Shown here piece after piece: positions 45,865 to 55,599 of a stretch of DNA of 64,000 nucleotides. Every line of letters begins with the position of its first letter. Within the stretch, counting starts at the first letter, position 1. The translations under genes and the position numbers were made by a program. The stretch lies in assembly GCF_002858765.1 (NCBI RefSeq), contig NZ_PJRP01000003.1, forward strand, positions 258,391 to 322,390. The letters run 5' to 3'. The notes under the pieces are model-generated. The model was not told where the DNA came from. It did no database searches and worked only from the letters and a program-made list of their open reading frames with translations. This DNA comes from Cupriavidus pauculus (GTDB lineage Bacteria; Pseudomonadota; Gammaproteobacteria; Burkholderiales; Burkholderiaceae).

Positions 45865-46866
45865 TTATTCGGCCTTCGCGCCCGAATCCTTGGCCACCTT
45901 GGTCCACTTGGTGGTTTCGGTCTTGATGAAGCCGGCCAGCTGCTGCGGCGTCATGTCGCCGGCGGTTACGCCCTGCTCGTCGAAGCGCTTCTGCACGTCC
46001 GGCTGCTTCAGCACCTTGGCCAGTTCGGCGCTCACACGCTGGCGCACTGCCTCGGGCGTGCCATGCGGCGCCATCAGCGCGTACCAGGTGGTGACTTCAT
46101 AGCCGGGCACGCCGCTCTCGGCCACGGTCGGCACACCCGGATAGGCGGCCGAGCGCTTGGCCGACGTCACGGCCAGCGCCTTGACCTTGCCGCTCTTGAT
46201 ATGCGGGTTGGCCGACGGACTGGTCTCGATCGCCATCTGGATCTGGCCCGCGATCAGGTCGGTCATCATCGGCGCGCCGCCCTTGTACGGGACGTGCGAA
46301 ATATCGGTACCCGTGGACGCGCGGAACAGCTCGCCCGACAGGTGCTCGGTGCTGCCGATGCCGGCCGAACCATAGTTGACCTTGCCCGGATTGGCCTTGA
46401 TGTAGGCCACCAGTTCTTGCACGGTCTTGGCCGGAATCGACGGATTCACGATCAGCACGTTAGGCGTCAGCGCCACCATGCCGATCGGTTCCAGGTCCTT
46501 CTGGAAATCGTAGGGCAGCGTCTTGTAGATGCCGGGTGCCATCGTATGCGCCACGGTGGCCAGCAGGAACGTGTAGCCGTCCGGATTGGCGCGAGCCACC
46601 AGGGCCCCGCCGATCGTGCCGCCCGCACCGGGCCGGTTGTCGACCACCACGGGCTGGCCCAGTGCCTCGCCCAGCCGCTGGCCCACGGCACGTCCGATGA
46701 TGTCGGTGGTGCCACCCGAGGCAAACGGCACGACCAGCGTGATCGGCTTGGACGGCCAGGCATCGGCGGCGAAGGCAGCGGTGGGGAAAGGGGCCGAAAC
46801 GGCGGCAGCCAGGACCATGGTGCCGAGCGCCTTCAGCGCGATGCGGCGCGGCATGCGTGGGGTCAT
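45865..46866 (-). CDS. Bug/TctC-family periplasmic solute-binding protein (second)
   Basis: 333 aa. A basic start and long hydrophobic segment ending AAFAADAW make a signal peptide. VPFASGGTTDIIGRAVG and VVDNRPGAGGTIG are the Bug motifs, and HVPYKGGAPMMTDLIAG follows. The divergent-in-time LysR gene lies 102 bases upstream on the same strand, so the pair may be co-expressed or the LysR product may control this gene. The ligand is unknown. Confidence 0.9.
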   Translation of the reverse strand: MTPRMPRRIALKALGTMVLAAAVSAPFPTAAFAADAWPSKPITLVVPFASGGTTDIIGRAVGQRLGEALGQPVVVDNRPGAGGTIGGALVARANPDGYTFLLATVAHTMAPGIYKTLPYDFQKDLEPIGMVALTPNVLIVNPSIPAKTVQELVAYIKANPGKVNYGSAGIGSTEHLSGELFRASTGTDISHVPYKGGAPMMTDLIAGQIQMAIETSPSANPHIKSGKVKALAVTSAKRSAAYPGVPTVAESGVPGYEVTTWYALMAPHGTPEAVRQRVSAELAKVLKQPDVQKRFDEQGVTAGDMTPQQLAGFIKTETTKWTKVAKDSGAKAE

Positions 46867-46968
46867 GCGAGTCTCCTGCGGGAATCGTTGGAATAGTTGG
46901 AATCGGTTGCACCCCCGACTCTACGGAGTCCGCGCCATGTGCGCCAGCCCCGACGCGGCGGACGGTGT

Positions 46969-47895
46969 TCAGGATTTGTGAAGGGTGGCACCTGGCCAGC
47001 GCCCGGCCGTCACCAGTTCACGCGCCACCTGTTCCAGCACGCTGCGGGCGGCCAGGCCGGCTGGAGACAGTTCGTCGTCCGACAGGCTCACCAGCATGTT
47101 CGGACGGCTCACCCCGGCGTCCACGATCTCGATCAGCGTCAGCGGGTCGCCCAGATGGCGGGCCACAGCCGCACCGGGCTGGATGGTGGCGCCGATGCCG
47201 GCGCGCACGGCGTCCATCAGCATCGCCAGGCCATCGATTTCCGCCACCACGTTCAGCGGCCGCTGGTTTCGCGCCGAGGCCGCATTGAGCACCGCGCGCA
47301 ACCCATGGGCGCCGCTTGGCAGGATCAGCGGCAGGTCGCCGATGGCATCCAGGTGGATCGTCTCGGCGGCGGGCAGGCCTGGCTGGTCGGGCCGCGCGAT
47401 CACGAACAGGCGCTCCTCCAGCAGCCGCATGCTGCTCCAGCGTTGCCCCGGCTCCATCTGGAACAGCACGGCCAGGTCGAGCTGGCGCGCGCCGATCATC
47501 GTGGCCAGGCCGCCCGACAGGCTTTCCACCAGATGCAGGCGGATGTCGGGATAACGATCGCGCATGGCCAGCATGAACGCCGGCCCGAGCACCGCCAGCG
47601 TGCTGGGCGCCATGCCCACGCTGACATGCCCGGACAACCGTGCGGTACGCGCCGCATGCGCCGCATCGTCGGCATGACGCAGCGCCAGTTGCGCCTGGCG
47701 CCAGAATGCCAGCCCCGCATCGGTGGGCACCACGCCGCTGGACGTGCGCTGCAGCAACCGCGTGGACAGCTCGCTTTCCAGGCGGCTGATCTGCTGGCTC
47801 AGCGCGGAGGTGACCACGCCAAGCCGCTGCGCCGCCTGCCCCATGCTGCCAAGCTCCACCACATGCACGAAGTAGCGCAGTTGCCGCAATTCCAT
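46969..47895 (-). CDS. LysR-family transcriptional regulator (Nac/CynR-like)
   Basis: 308 aa. MELRQLRYFVHVVELGSMGQ and ALSQQISRLESELSTRLLQR form the LysR HTH, and the effector domain covers about 90-295. It ends 102 bases before the start of the downstream Bug gene on the same strand. The inducer is unknown. Confidence 0.92.
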   Translation of the reverse strand: MELRQLRYFVHVVELGSMGQAAQRLGVVTSALSQQISRLESELSTRLLQRTSSGVVPTDAGLAFWRQAQLALRHADDAAHAARTARLSGHVSVGMAPSTLAVLGPAFMLAMRDRYPDIRLHLVESLSGGLATMIGARQLDLAVLFQMEPGQRWSSMRLLEERLFVIARPDQPGLPAAETIHLDAIGDLPLILPSGAHGLRAVLNAASARNQRPLNVVAEIDGLAMLMDAVRAGIGATIQPGAAVARHLGDPLTLIEIVDAGVSRPNMLVSLSDDELSPAGLAARSVLEQVARELVTAGRWPGATLHKS

Positions 47896-47993
47896 TTCCT
47901 CTCCCCGCTGTCCGCCTGAATTTCAGCCCGTATTGTGCCTGTGGCGCAGGCAAACGGCACAGGCCATGTGCCCGGGACAGCATGTGCGACCGG

Positions 47994-48359
47994 CTAGGCG
48001 CGCCCGAACGCCTCGCGCAGCTTCTGCTTCGCCCGTTGCAGCGTGGCGCGCCGGGTCTTGGGCAGATTGCGGCCGGCGCGGTTGATGTAGAAATTCAGCA
48101 TCGACATGGCCGACTGGTAGGGCGTGCCCTTGCGGCGCCGGCTATGCGTGGCCGATTGTTTCAACGACTTCGCAATGGCCTCCGCGGAATCCGACTTGAA
48201 GATGTCCGGCGCCAGATCCATCGCGTCGCTGCTTTCGGTCACGCGCTGCGACCAGCGGCGTGCCTTGCGGCGGGACTTGCCGCTGTGCGGCCGATGGCGC
48301 GTGGTCTTCGAGGTCTTCGAGCTCTTCGTTGAGGTCCTTGAGGCAACTGTCTTGGTCAT
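47994..48359 (-). CDS. DUF3175 protein
   Basis: 121 aa. A Ser/Thr/Lys-rich N-terminus (TSTKSSKTSKTTRHR) leads into the DUF3175 core: RRWSQRVTESSDAMDLAPDI, then SAMSMLNFYINRAGRNLP. It is strongly basic and has no signal or membrane segment, so nucleic-acid binding is possible; the function of the family is not established. ATG at 48359 is used; the frame is open further upstream without a good start. Confidence 0.85.
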   Translation of the reverse strand: MTKTVASRTSTKSSKTSKTTRHRPHSGKSRRKARRWSQRVTESSDAMDLAPDIFKSDSAEAIAKSLKQSATHSRRRKGTPYQSAMSMLNFYINRAGRNLPKTRRATLQRAKQKLREAFGRA

Positions 48360-48644
48360 GACGCATGGCTCCTGCACGATTCGTACACAAGCCCCAGCGA
48401 CATCCGTGCCACCCGTACATCGCGAATCGCGAAGGCGCAATGGGACATCTGCCGGTTGACCCGTGATCCGTCATGGATGACGATGTGGTGGCGCCCCCAA
48501 GGATGCCGTGATGCCTGCCCGTGATGCCGGCATCACCCCGCCCGGTCACCTGTCCAATCGACTGGCACATCCCCTTGCAGCACGTTTGCAGCACGATTCG
48601 CACTGCCCTTTTCTCACTGGTTGAACAACCTGGAGCCTTCCAGC

Positions 48645-49148
48645 ATGCAAAGCCAATCCACGACCCCCTGGGCCATCTGGCCATTCCAGCCGTTTGCTTT
48701 CCCGCCTGCCGCCTTCCAGCCGTTTGCAGCGTTCGACAACAAGCTGCTGGAGAACTGGCAGAAGATGATGGGGCTCAATGCCGACTTCTCGCGGTCGATC
48801 GCCGAGGAAACGCAGTTCGACTGGGCCTCTTGCTTCATGCCGCAAGACCCCGAGGAACTCTACGCCCGGCAGTGGACCAACCAGATGCCCATGATGTCGA
48901 TTCCGCTGCACTACATGAACGCCATGCTGGAGCTTGGCGCGGCCACGCAGCGTGCCTGGATGGACACCTGGGGCCATTGGCTGGGCCTGCCGGCGCTGCT
49001 GCCGACCATGTCCATGATGCCCGTGATGCCCGTGATGCCCGTGATGCCCGACGTGTCGGCGGCGCCGACCGCCAAAGGCGATGTGGTCGATGTACCGGCC
49101 GGACGTGTGCGCGAGACACCGCGCGAGCGCAAGGGCAATTCGCATTAG
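48645..49148 (+). CDS. Phasin-like hypothetical protein
   Basis: 167 aa. The Phe/Pro-rich start (PFQPFAFPPAAFQPFAAFDN) and the helices with WQKMMGLNADF and LELGAATQRAWMDTWGHWLG resemble polyhydroxyalkanoate granule-associated phasins in composition, but no family match is certain. Residues 125-136 carry MPV repeats encoded by four 9-bp units (ATGCCCGTG x3 plus one variant) at 49017-49052. ATG at 48645 has GGAG about ten bases upstream; a TTG at 48621 is possible. Confidence 0.55.
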   Translation: MQSQSTTPWAIWPFQPFAFPPAAFQPFAAFDNKLLENWQKMMGLNADFSRSIAEETQFDWASCFMPQDPEELYARQWTNQMPMMSIPLHYMNAMLELGAATQRAWMDTWGHWLGLPALLPTMSMMPVMPVMPVMPDVSAAPTAKGDVVDVPAGRVRETPRERKGNSH

Positions 49149-49313
49149 CGAGCACCGCGCCGGCGCCGGCATGCCGTGCGTCGGCACGTTTAAGCGTGAG
49201 GGTCTATCCTTGCAGAGACACAAACCCAGGCTTGCGTCATGCCGCCTGCCCGATGGCTTGATGGGCGCACTCGGGCGGGCCTTTGAATCGCGCCCCAATC
49301 TGGCGAGGCTCCC

Positions 49314-49709
49314 ATGAGCAAGACACTTCTTTCCAGTCTGATCGTCGCTGCGGCAGCCGTGGCCATGGCACCACTTGCACACGCGCAAACCAAGCAGTTC
49401 GACCCCTATTCCCAAGGCGCAAAGGCCGGCAAGGCCGACCCGTACACCGATGGGGCCAAGGGCAAGCCAGACCCGTACACGGACGGCGCCAAGTCCGGCA
49501 AGTTCGACCCCTATACCGATGGCGCGAACAAGTCGACCCGCACCGACCTGGCACCCTCGGCCAAGGCCGATCCGTACACCGACGGCGCCAAGTCGGACAA
49601 GTACAACCCCTATACGGACGGCGCTCGCACAGGCAAGCCTGACCCGTACACCGACGGCGCCAAGACCAGCAAGCCGGACCCCTATACCGACGGCGCGAAG
49701 TCCAAGTAA
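49314..49709 (+). CDS. Small exported protein with seven DPYTDGA-type repeats
   Basis: 131 aa. A signal peptide ends at LAHAQ (residue 25). The mature protein is almost only repeats: one DPYSQGA followed by seven [DN]PYTDGA units, linked by short Lys/Ser/Gly/Thr spacers (KAGKA, KGKP, KSGKF and similar). It is strongly polar, has no Cys and no predicted fold, and matches no family I know. The regular Asp/Tyr/Lys spacing could suit metal or cell-wall binding, but this is speculation. It stands alone, after the phasin-like gene and before acnB. Confidence 0.75.
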   Translation: MSKTLLSSLIVAAAAVAMAPLAHAQTKQFDPYSQGAKAGKADPYTDGAKGKPDPYTDGAKSGKFDPYTDGANKSTRTDLAPSAKADPYTDGAKSDKYNPYTDGARTGKPDPYTDGAKTSKPDPYTDGAKSK

Positions 49710-49821
49710 CGCCGGTCCGGCACGTCTGACCCACCACGTCTGACCCACCCGCTCCGCCCGGTGCAGCCGCAAGCTGTGCCGGGCGTTTTGCTTTCCGCCG
49801 TCAGGCCTAGGCGCAAAAGAA

Positions 49822-49861
49822 AAAACCCCGCGGCGCCGGAGCGCTCGCAGGGTTTTTTTTT
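49822..49861. terminator. Bidirectional terminator between the repeat-protein gene and acnB
   Basis: An A-rich run and AACCC on the left (49822-49828) pair with GGGTT and a T9 run on the right (49850-49861), enclosing a GC-rich inner stem (GCG/CGC). It can serve the rightward repeat-protein gene and leftward acnB. Confidence 0.8.
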
Positions 49862-49882
49862 CGCTTGTCGCGACGGGTAGGC

Positions 49883-52474
49883 TTACAGCGTCACCGTATC
49901 GGCCACTTCCTTGAAGTCTTCGATCTGGTCGAAGTTCATGTACTTGTAGATCTTGTCGCCGTTGGCGGTGAGCACGCCCATGTCGGCCATGTACTCTTCC
50001 TTGTTCGGGATACGACCCAGGCGCGAGCAGATGGCGGCCAGTTCGGCGGAGCCAAGGTACACGTTCGTGTTCTTGCCCAGGCGGTTCGGGAAGTTACGCG
50101 TCGACGTGGACATCACCGTGGCGCCTTCGCGCACCTGTGCCTGGTTACCCATGCACAGCGAGCAGCCCGGCATTTCGGTACGTGCACCAGCCGTGCCGAA
50201 CACGCCGTAGTGACCTTCCTCGGTCAGCTGTTTCTGATCCATCTTGGTCGGCGGCGCGACCCACAGCTTCACGGGGATGTCGCGCTTGCCTTCCAGCAGC
50301 TTCGACGCGGCACGGAAGTGACCGATGTTGGTCATGCACGAACCGATGAACACTTCGTCGATCTTGGCGCCAGCCACATCCGACAGCGTCTTCACGTCGT
50401 CCGGATCGTTCGGGCAGGCCACGATCGGCTCATGCACGTCGGCCAGGTCGATCTCGATCACGGCGGCGTACTCGGCGTCGGCGTCCGGAGCCAGCAGCTT
50501 CGGATCGGCCAGCCATGCTTCCATGGCCTTGATACGGCGCTGCAGGCTGCGCGGGTCCTGGTAGCCTTCGGCGATCATCCACTTCAGCAGCGTGATGTTG
50601 CTGTTGATGTATTCGATGATCGGTTCCTTGTTCAGGTGCACCGAGCAACCGGCGGCCGAACGTTCAGCCGAGGCGTCCGACAGCTCGAAGGCCTGCTCCA
50701 CCTTCAGGTCGGGCAGACCTTCGATTTCCAGGATACGGCCCGAGAAGATGTTCTGCTTGCCTTGCTTGGCCACGGTCAGCAGGCCCTGCTTGATGGCGTA
50801 CAGCGGAATGGCATTGACCAGGTCGCGCAGCGTCACGCCGGGCTGCATCTTGCCCTTGAAGCGGACCAGCACCGATTCCGGCATGTCCAGCGGCATCACG
50901 CCGGTGGCGGCGGCAAAGGCCACCAGGCCCGAACCGGCCGGGAAGCTGATGCCGATCGGGAAGCGGGTGTGCGAATCGCCGCCGGTGCCCACGGTGTCGG
51001 GCAGCAGCATGCGGTTCAGCCACGAGTGGATCACGCCGTCGCCCGGGCGCAGCGAGATGCCGCCACGGGTGCTGATGAATTGCGGCAGCGTGTGGTGCGT
51101 CTTTACGTCGACCGGCTTCGGATACGCGGCGGTGTGGCAGAACGACTGCATCACCAGGTCGGCCGAGAAGCCCAGGCAGGCCAGGTCCTTCAGCTCGTCG
51201 CGCGTCATCGGGCCGGTGGTGTCCTGCGAGCCCACCGAGGTCATCTTCGGTTCGCAGTACGTGCCCGGGCGGATGCCCTTGCCATCTGCCAGGCCGCACG
51301 CGCGGCCAACCATCTTCTGGGCCAGCGTGAAACCCTTGCCGGTGTCGACCGGGTTCTGCGGCAGGCGGAACAGCGTCGACGGGGCCAGGCCCAGCGACTC
51401 GCGGGCCTTGGCGGTCAGGCCACGGCCGATGATCAGCGGAATGCGGCCGCCGGCGCGCACTTCGTCGAACAGCACGTCCGACTTGACCTTGAATTCGGCG
51501 ATCACGGCGCCGTTCTTCAGGGCCTTGCCTTCATAGGGGCGCAGTTCCACGACGTCGCCCATTTCCATCTGCGACACGTCGAGTTCGATCGGCAGCGCGC
51601 CGGCGTCTTCCATCGTGTTGTAGAAGATCGGGGCGATCTTGCTGCCCAGGCACACACCGCCAAAGCGCTTGTTCGGCACGAAGGGGATGTCTTCGCCCGT
51701 GAACCACAGCACCGAGTTTGTGGCCGACTTGCGGCTCGAACCCGTACCGACCACGTCGCCGACGTAGGCCACCAGGTTGCCCTTGTCCTTCAGCGATTCG
51801 ACGAAGGCCACCGGGCCGCGCTTGCCGTCTTCTTCCGGCTGGAACGCCGCGCCTTCGCGCTTGTTCTTCAGCATGGCCAGCGCGTGCATCGGGATGTCCG
51901 GGCGCGTGGTGGCGTCGGGGGCCGGCGACAGGTCGTCGGTGTTGGTCTCGCCCGGCACCTTGAACACGGTGATCGTCATCGATTGCGGCAGTTCCGGGCG
52001 GCTCGTGAACCACTCGGCATCGGCCCAGCTCTGCAGCACAGCGCGGGCGTTGGCGTTGCCCTTGTCGGCCTTTTCCTTCACATCGTGGAAGGCGTCGAAC
52101 ATCAGCAGCGTCTTCTTCAGCGCGTCGGCGGCCACGGTGCCCACTTCGGCATCGTCCAGCAGGTCGATCAGCGGCGAGATGTTGTAGCCGCCCAGCATCG
52201 TGCCGAGCAGTTCGGTGGCGCGGGCGCGCGAGATCAGGGCGGTCTTTTCCGAACCCAGGGCCACGGCGGCCAGGTACGAGGCCTTGACCTTGGCTGCATC
52301 GTCCACGCCGGCCGGCACGCGGTACGTAATCAGGTCCACCAGGGTCTGCTCTTCACCCGCCGGCGGGTTCTTGATCAGTTCGATCAGCTCGGCCGTCTGC
52401 TTGGCGGTCAGCGGCAGAGGAGGAATGCCAAGCGCAGCGCGTTCGGCGACATGGGCGCGATAGGTATCAAGCAT
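49883..52474 (-). CDS. acnB: Aconitate hydratase B
   Basis: 863 aa (E. coli AcnB 865). It interconverts citrate and isocitrate in the TCA cycle. The HEAT-like N-terminal domain starts [20 protein letters not shown]. The [4Fe-4S] ligands are the Cys in [12 protein letters not shown] (about residue 705) and the pair in [12 protein letters not shown] (about 765). [14 protein letters not shown] and the swivel domain come before the catalytic core, as expected for AcnB. The gene is monocistronic, with an AT-rich palindrome in its upstream region. Confidence 0.98.
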   Translation of the reverse strand: MLDTYRAHVAERAALGIPPLPLTAKQTAELIELIKNPPAGEEQTLVDLITYRVPAGVDDAAKVKASYLAAVALGSEKTALISRARATELLGTMLGGYNISPLIDLLDDAEVGTVAADALKKTLLMFDAFHDVKEKADKGNANARAVLQSWADAEWFTSRPELPQSMTITVFKVPGETNTDDLSPAPDATTRPDIPMHALAMLKNKREGAAFQPEEDGKRGPVAFVESLKDKGNLVAYVGDVVGTGSSRKSATNSVLWFTGEDIPFVPNKRFGGVCLGSKIAPIFYNTMEDAGALPIELDVSQMEMGDVVELRPYEGKALKNGAVIAEFKVKSDVLFDEVRAGGRIPLIIGRGLTAKARESLGLAPSTLFRLPQNPVDTGKGFTLAQKMVGRACGLADGKGIRPGTYCEPKMTSVGSQDTTGPMTRDELKDLACLGFSADLVMQSFCHTAAYPKPVDVKTHHTLPQFISTRGGISLRPGDGVIHSWLNRMLLPDTVGTGGDSHTRFPIGISFPAGSGLVAFAAATGVMPLDMPESVLVRFKGKMQPGVTLRDLVNAIPLYAIKQGLLTVAKQGKQNIFSGRILEIEGLPDLKVEQAFELSDASAERSAAGCSVHLNKEPIIEYINSNITLLKWMIAEGYQDPRSLQRRIKAMEAWLADPKLLAPDADAEYAAVIEIDLADVHEPIVACPNDPDDVKTLSDVAGAKIDEVFIGSCMTNIGHFRAASKLLEGKRDIPVKLWVAPPTKMDQKQLTEEGHYGVFGTAGARTEMPGCSLCMGNQAQVREGATVMSTSTRNFPNRLGKNTNVYLGSAELAAICSRLGRIPNKEEYMADMGVLTANGDKIYKYMNFDQIEDFKEVADTVTL

Positions 52475-52960
52475 GGGAACCTGCTGTTAATAGGGTTGTG
52501 ACGGGTACTGCCTTGTCTCTTGTAGGCCGGCGGCGCAATACCACCAGCGGCGGCGTGATTGTAATCCGAAGTCCGCCGGAGATCAAATGTCTTATATCTT
52601 ATATAAGAGTTAAATTGGCGGAAACACGATACGGCAAGGGCCGGCGGGTGAAGGACTGTTGCAAACCTGCAGATTAGGACTGTTCCGGCGACAAGCAAAG
52701 CTGTACCGCATCGTCCGTCGCAAAGCGCCTCATGCATTACATTTGCGTCATGAACCGCGGCGATCCGGCCATGCATGTCTTAAGTTCCGCGCCCCGCTAT
52801 CGTTAACCAGCGTAGCAGGCGCAAATGGCGCGCCAATGCGCCCCTGCGCCCGATGCCCGCTCGCTCAAACGGCCAAGCTGAGCGGGTTTCCCCCTTTTTA
52901 TCGGCCCTTTGCTTACCTGCAATTCAGGAAGAATGGCAGGCATTCCGACACAGGCATCTC
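52475..52960. other. Divergent region between acnB and fliL
   Basis: These 486 bases hold promoters for acnB (leftward) and the fliL operon (rightward). I see no protein gene. The AT-rich palindrome at 52590-52608 is listed separately. A near-palindrome GGCGCA-AATGGCG / CGCCAAT-GCGCC at 52818-52842 lies 118 bases before fliL and could bind a flagellar regulator. Confidence 0.5.
52590..52608. promoter_or_regulatory. AT-rich palindromic operator-like site upstream of acnB
   Basis: TCTTATATAAGA (52597-52608) is a perfect 12-bp palindrome preceded by another half copy TCTTATAT (52590-52597). It lies about 120 bases upstream of the acnB start in GC-rich DNA and overlaps possible -10 sequences. 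A GntR-type regulator of TCA-cycle genes is a reasonable candidate to bind it. Confidence 0.5.
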
Positions 52961-53449
52961 ATGGCGAACACGCTTTCCCCCTCCCAGACTGGCGGCACTT
53001 CGAGCAAGCGCGGCCGACTGCTGCTGATTGGCGGCGGCGTGCTGGTAGTGGTGCTGGCTGCTGGCGGCTTTTTCCTGGGCAGCATCCTTAGCAGCAATCA
53101 TCAGCCGGCAGCACCGGCTGCCCCGGTCGTGCCGCCGCCGATCTTCGTGCCGCTGGATGCGTTCACCGTCAACCTCAAGAGCGAAGACGGCGACCGTTTC
53201 CTGCATACCGGCCTGTCGCTGAAGGTGGCGGATGCCGACACCCAGGGACGTCTGGCGCAGTACCAGCCGGAAGCACGCAGCCGCATTCTGCTGCTGCTCT
53301 CGGCACGCCAGCCGGCGGATCTGGCCACGGTGGAAGGCAAGCGCAAGCTGGCCCAGGACATTCAGGCGGCGATCAGCCAGCCGTTTGCCCCGGGTCTGCC
53401 GCCGCAGAAGATCCTGGATGTCTTGTTTACTTCGTTCGTGGTGCAGTAA
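52961..53449 (+). CDS. fliL: Flagellar basal body-associated protein FliL
   Basis: 162 aa. One membrane helix near residues 20-43 follows a short cytosolic start, and a periplasmic domain has FVPLDAFTVNLKSEDGDRFL and PEARSRILLLLSARQPADL. FliL sits at the stator ring. ATG at 52961 fits the family length; the frame is open upstream. It heads the fliLMNOPQR operon. Confidence 0.94.
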   Translation: MANTLSPSQTGGTSSKRGRLLLIGGGVLVVVLAAGGFFLGSILSSNHQPAAPAAPVVPPPIFVPLDAFTVNLKSEDGDRFLHTGLSLKVADADTQGRLAQYQPEARSRILLLLSARQPADLATVEGKRKLAQDIQAAISQPFAPGLPPQKILDVLFTSFVVQ

Positions 53450-53598
53450 TTCTGCTGTCCGCACCGCGAACCCTGAGCCTAACCGATAGATATGAAACTG
53501 CCCGCCGAACTTCTCTCCTGCCGTCGCGTGACGCGCGACGTCTGAAGCCGGATATGGACCGTTTCATCCTCACAGCCGTTCACGGGGCAGGACACTAG

Positions 53599-54609
53599 AT
53601 GGCCTACGACAAGTTCCTCTCGCAGGACGAGGTAGACGAACTACTGAAAGGCGTATCCGGCGAAGCCGATACGCCAACGGCCAGCGCACCGGTCGTCGAA
53701 GAAGGCGGCGTGCGGCCGTACAACCTGGCTAACCAGGAACGTATCGTCCGCGGCCGTCTGCACACGCTCGAGATCATCAACGAGCGTTTTGCCCGGGCAC
53801 TGCGCACCGCGCTGTTCAACTTCATCCGCCGTGGCGCCGACATCTCGGTAGGCACGGTCAGGATCGAGAAGTACGGCGATTTCGTGCGCAACCTGCCGGT
53901 GCCGACCAACCTGAACCTGGTTCACATGAAGCCGCTGCGGGGCACCGCGCTGTTCGTGTACGACCCGAACCTGGTGTTCCTGGTGGTCGACAACCTCTTC
54001 GGCGGCGACGGACGCTTCCACACCCGTGTGGAAGGCCGCGACTTCACCCAGACCGAGCAGCGCATCATCCGCCGCATGCTCGACCTGACGCTGAACAGCT
54101 ACAGCCAGGCCTGGCGCACCGTGCATCCGATCGAGTTCGACTATGTCCGCTCGGAGATGCACACCAAGTTCGCCAACGTGGCGGGCCCGAACGATGCCGT
54201 GGTCACCACCGCGTTCCATATCGAACTGGGCGCCGTGGGCGGGCAACTGCATATCTGTATCCCCTTCTCGATGATCGAGCCGCTGCGCGATCTGCTGATG
54301 AATCCGCTGCAGGACGAAGTCGAGGTGGACAAGCGCTGGCTCGGCCAGCTTTCCAACCAGCTGCGTGCCGCCGAAGTGGAACTGGTGGCCGAATTCGCGC
54401 ACCTGCGCAGCACCGTGGCCGAGGTTCTGGCCATGCGTGAAGGCGACGTGCTGCCGATCGAACTGCCGGAGAAGATCTTCGGCAAGGTCGACGGCGTACC
54501 CGTCATGCAGTGCGGCTTTGGCACGATGAACGGCCAGTACGCACTGCGCGTGGAACGAATGATCAATTACCAAGACAGCGATCCCAACAAGGAAACCGAT
54601 CATGACTGA
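53599..54609 (+). CDS. fliM: Flagellar motor switch protein FliM
   Basis: 336 aa. The N-terminal CheY-P-binding segment FLSQDEVDELLKGVSGE is intact. The middle domain has LVFLVVDNLFGGDGR and the C-terminal SPOA domain ends FGTMNGQYALRVERM. It is the rotor protein that CheY-P binds to reverse rotation. It overlaps fliN by eight bases. Confidence 0.97.
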   Translation: MAYDKFLSQDEVDELLKGVSGEADTPTASAPVVEEGGVRPYNLANQERIVRGRLHTLEIINERFARALRTALFNFIRRGADISVGTVRIEKYGDFVRNLPVPTNLNLVHMKPLRGTALFVYDPNLVFLVVDNLFGGDGRFHTRVEGRDFTQTEQRIIRRMLDLTLNSYSQAWRTVHPIEFDYVRSEMHTKFANVAGPNDAVVTTAFHIELGAVGGQLHICIPFSMIEPLRDLLMNPLQDEVEVDKRWLGQLSNQLRAAEVELVAEFAHLRSTVAEVLAMREGDVLPIELPEKIFGKVDGVPVMQCGFGTMNGQYALRVERMINYQDSDPNKETDHD

Positions 54610-55069
54610 CGGCACTCAGGACAAGCCGGTCGATCCGATGGACGATTGGGCTAGCGCCCTGGCGGAGCAGACCAGCGTCGAACAGGCTGCGCCCGCTGCC
54701 GAAGCGGCCGCTACCACGGCGCCGGCAGCCCCGGCCATGCCGACCGCCACGCCCGCGGCTTCCACCGTATTCCCGCCCCTGGCACAGGAGGCACCGAGCG
54801 GCTTCCACAACGATATCGGGATGATTCTCGATATCCCCGTGCAGCTGACCGTGGAACTGGGCCGCACCAAGGTACCCATCAAGAACCTGCTGCAACTGGC
54901 GCAGGGCTCGGTGGTGGAACTGGACGGCCTGGCCGGCGAACCGATGGACGTGCTCGTGAACGGCTACCTGATCGCCCAGGGCGAAGTGGTGGTGGTGAAC
55001 GACAAGTTCGGCATTCGCCTGACGGACATCATCACGCCGTCCGAACGTATCCGGAAGCTCAACAAATGA
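54602..55069 (+). CDS. fliN: Flagellar motor switch protein FliN
   Basis: 155 aa. An Ala/Pro-rich N-terminus of about 65 residues precedes the SPOA domain: ILDIPVQLTVELGRTKVPIK, LAGEPMDVLVNGYLIAQGEV and KFGIRLTDIITPSERI. FliN forms the base of the C-ring and binds FliH. The stop overlaps the fliO start (ATGA). Confidence 0.97.
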   Translation: MTDGTQDKPVDPMDDWASALAEQTSVEQAAPAAEAAATTAPAAPAMPTATPAASTVFPPLAQEAPSGFHNDIGMILDIPVQLTVELGRTKVPIKNLLQLAQGSVVELDGLAGEPMDVLVNGYLIAQGEVVVVNDKFGIRLTDIITPSERIRKLNK

Positions 55070-55599
55070 CAGCCGCCTCGCGCCGGTCAGCAGCTGCCGT
55101 GCGCATTGCCTCGGGCATCGTCCTTACGGGCCTTGCCGTGACTGGTGCGCAGGCCGCTGATGTCGTGCTCAGTACTGCCCAGGCGGGCAACCCCGCCAGC
55201 AGTGCCGCCGCCAGCCATTCGTTCGCCAGCAACGCGCCGGCGATCAGTAGCGGCGGCAGCCTGGTCCAGGCGGGCCTGGGCCTCTTCGCGGTCATCGCGC
55301 TGATCCTGGCCATGGCCTGGGTCGCGCGCCGCGTGGGCCTGGTGCGCCACGGCGCCGGCACCGCATCGATCAAGGTCGTGAACAGCCTGACGCTTGGCAC
55401 GCGCCAGAAGGTCGTGACCGTGGAAGTGGGCGATACCTGGCTCGTGCTGGGTGTCTCGCCCAATGAAATCCGCCCGCTCCATACGCTTCCGGCCCAGCCG
55501 GACAGCGGCGCGCCCACCGGTTCGCCATCGACCCCGCCGATGCAGGGCGGCTTTGGCGAACGCCTGATGCGCGCCATGCAGGAAAACCTCAAGAAATGA
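55066..55599 (+). CDS. fliO: Flagellar export apparatus protein FliO
   Basis: 177 aa. A signal-like N-terminal hydrophobic stretch ends AQAADV, a membrane helix covers about 66-85 ([20 protein letters not shown]), and a cytosolic domain has [20 protein letters not shown]. It stabilises assembly of the FliP ring. It overlaps fliP by four bases. Confidence 0.9.
   Translation: MTAASRRSAAAVRIASGIVLTGLAVTGAQAADVVLSTAQAGNPASSAAASHSFASNAPAISSGGSLVQAGLGLFAVIALILAMAWVARRVGLVRHGAGTASIKVVNSLTLGTRQKVVTVEVGDTWLVLGVSPNEIRPLHTLPAQPDSGAPTGSPSTPPMQGGFGERLMRAMQENLKK

Noticed and set aside
49400..49706. CRISPR-like or satellite array
   Set aside because: The repeats are in frame inside an exported protein, differ by synonymous changes and have no unique spacers.
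49865..52501. Long rightward frame (878 codons) over acnB
   Set aside because: Arg/His/Gln-rich shadow of acnB with no domain. It arises from codon bias.
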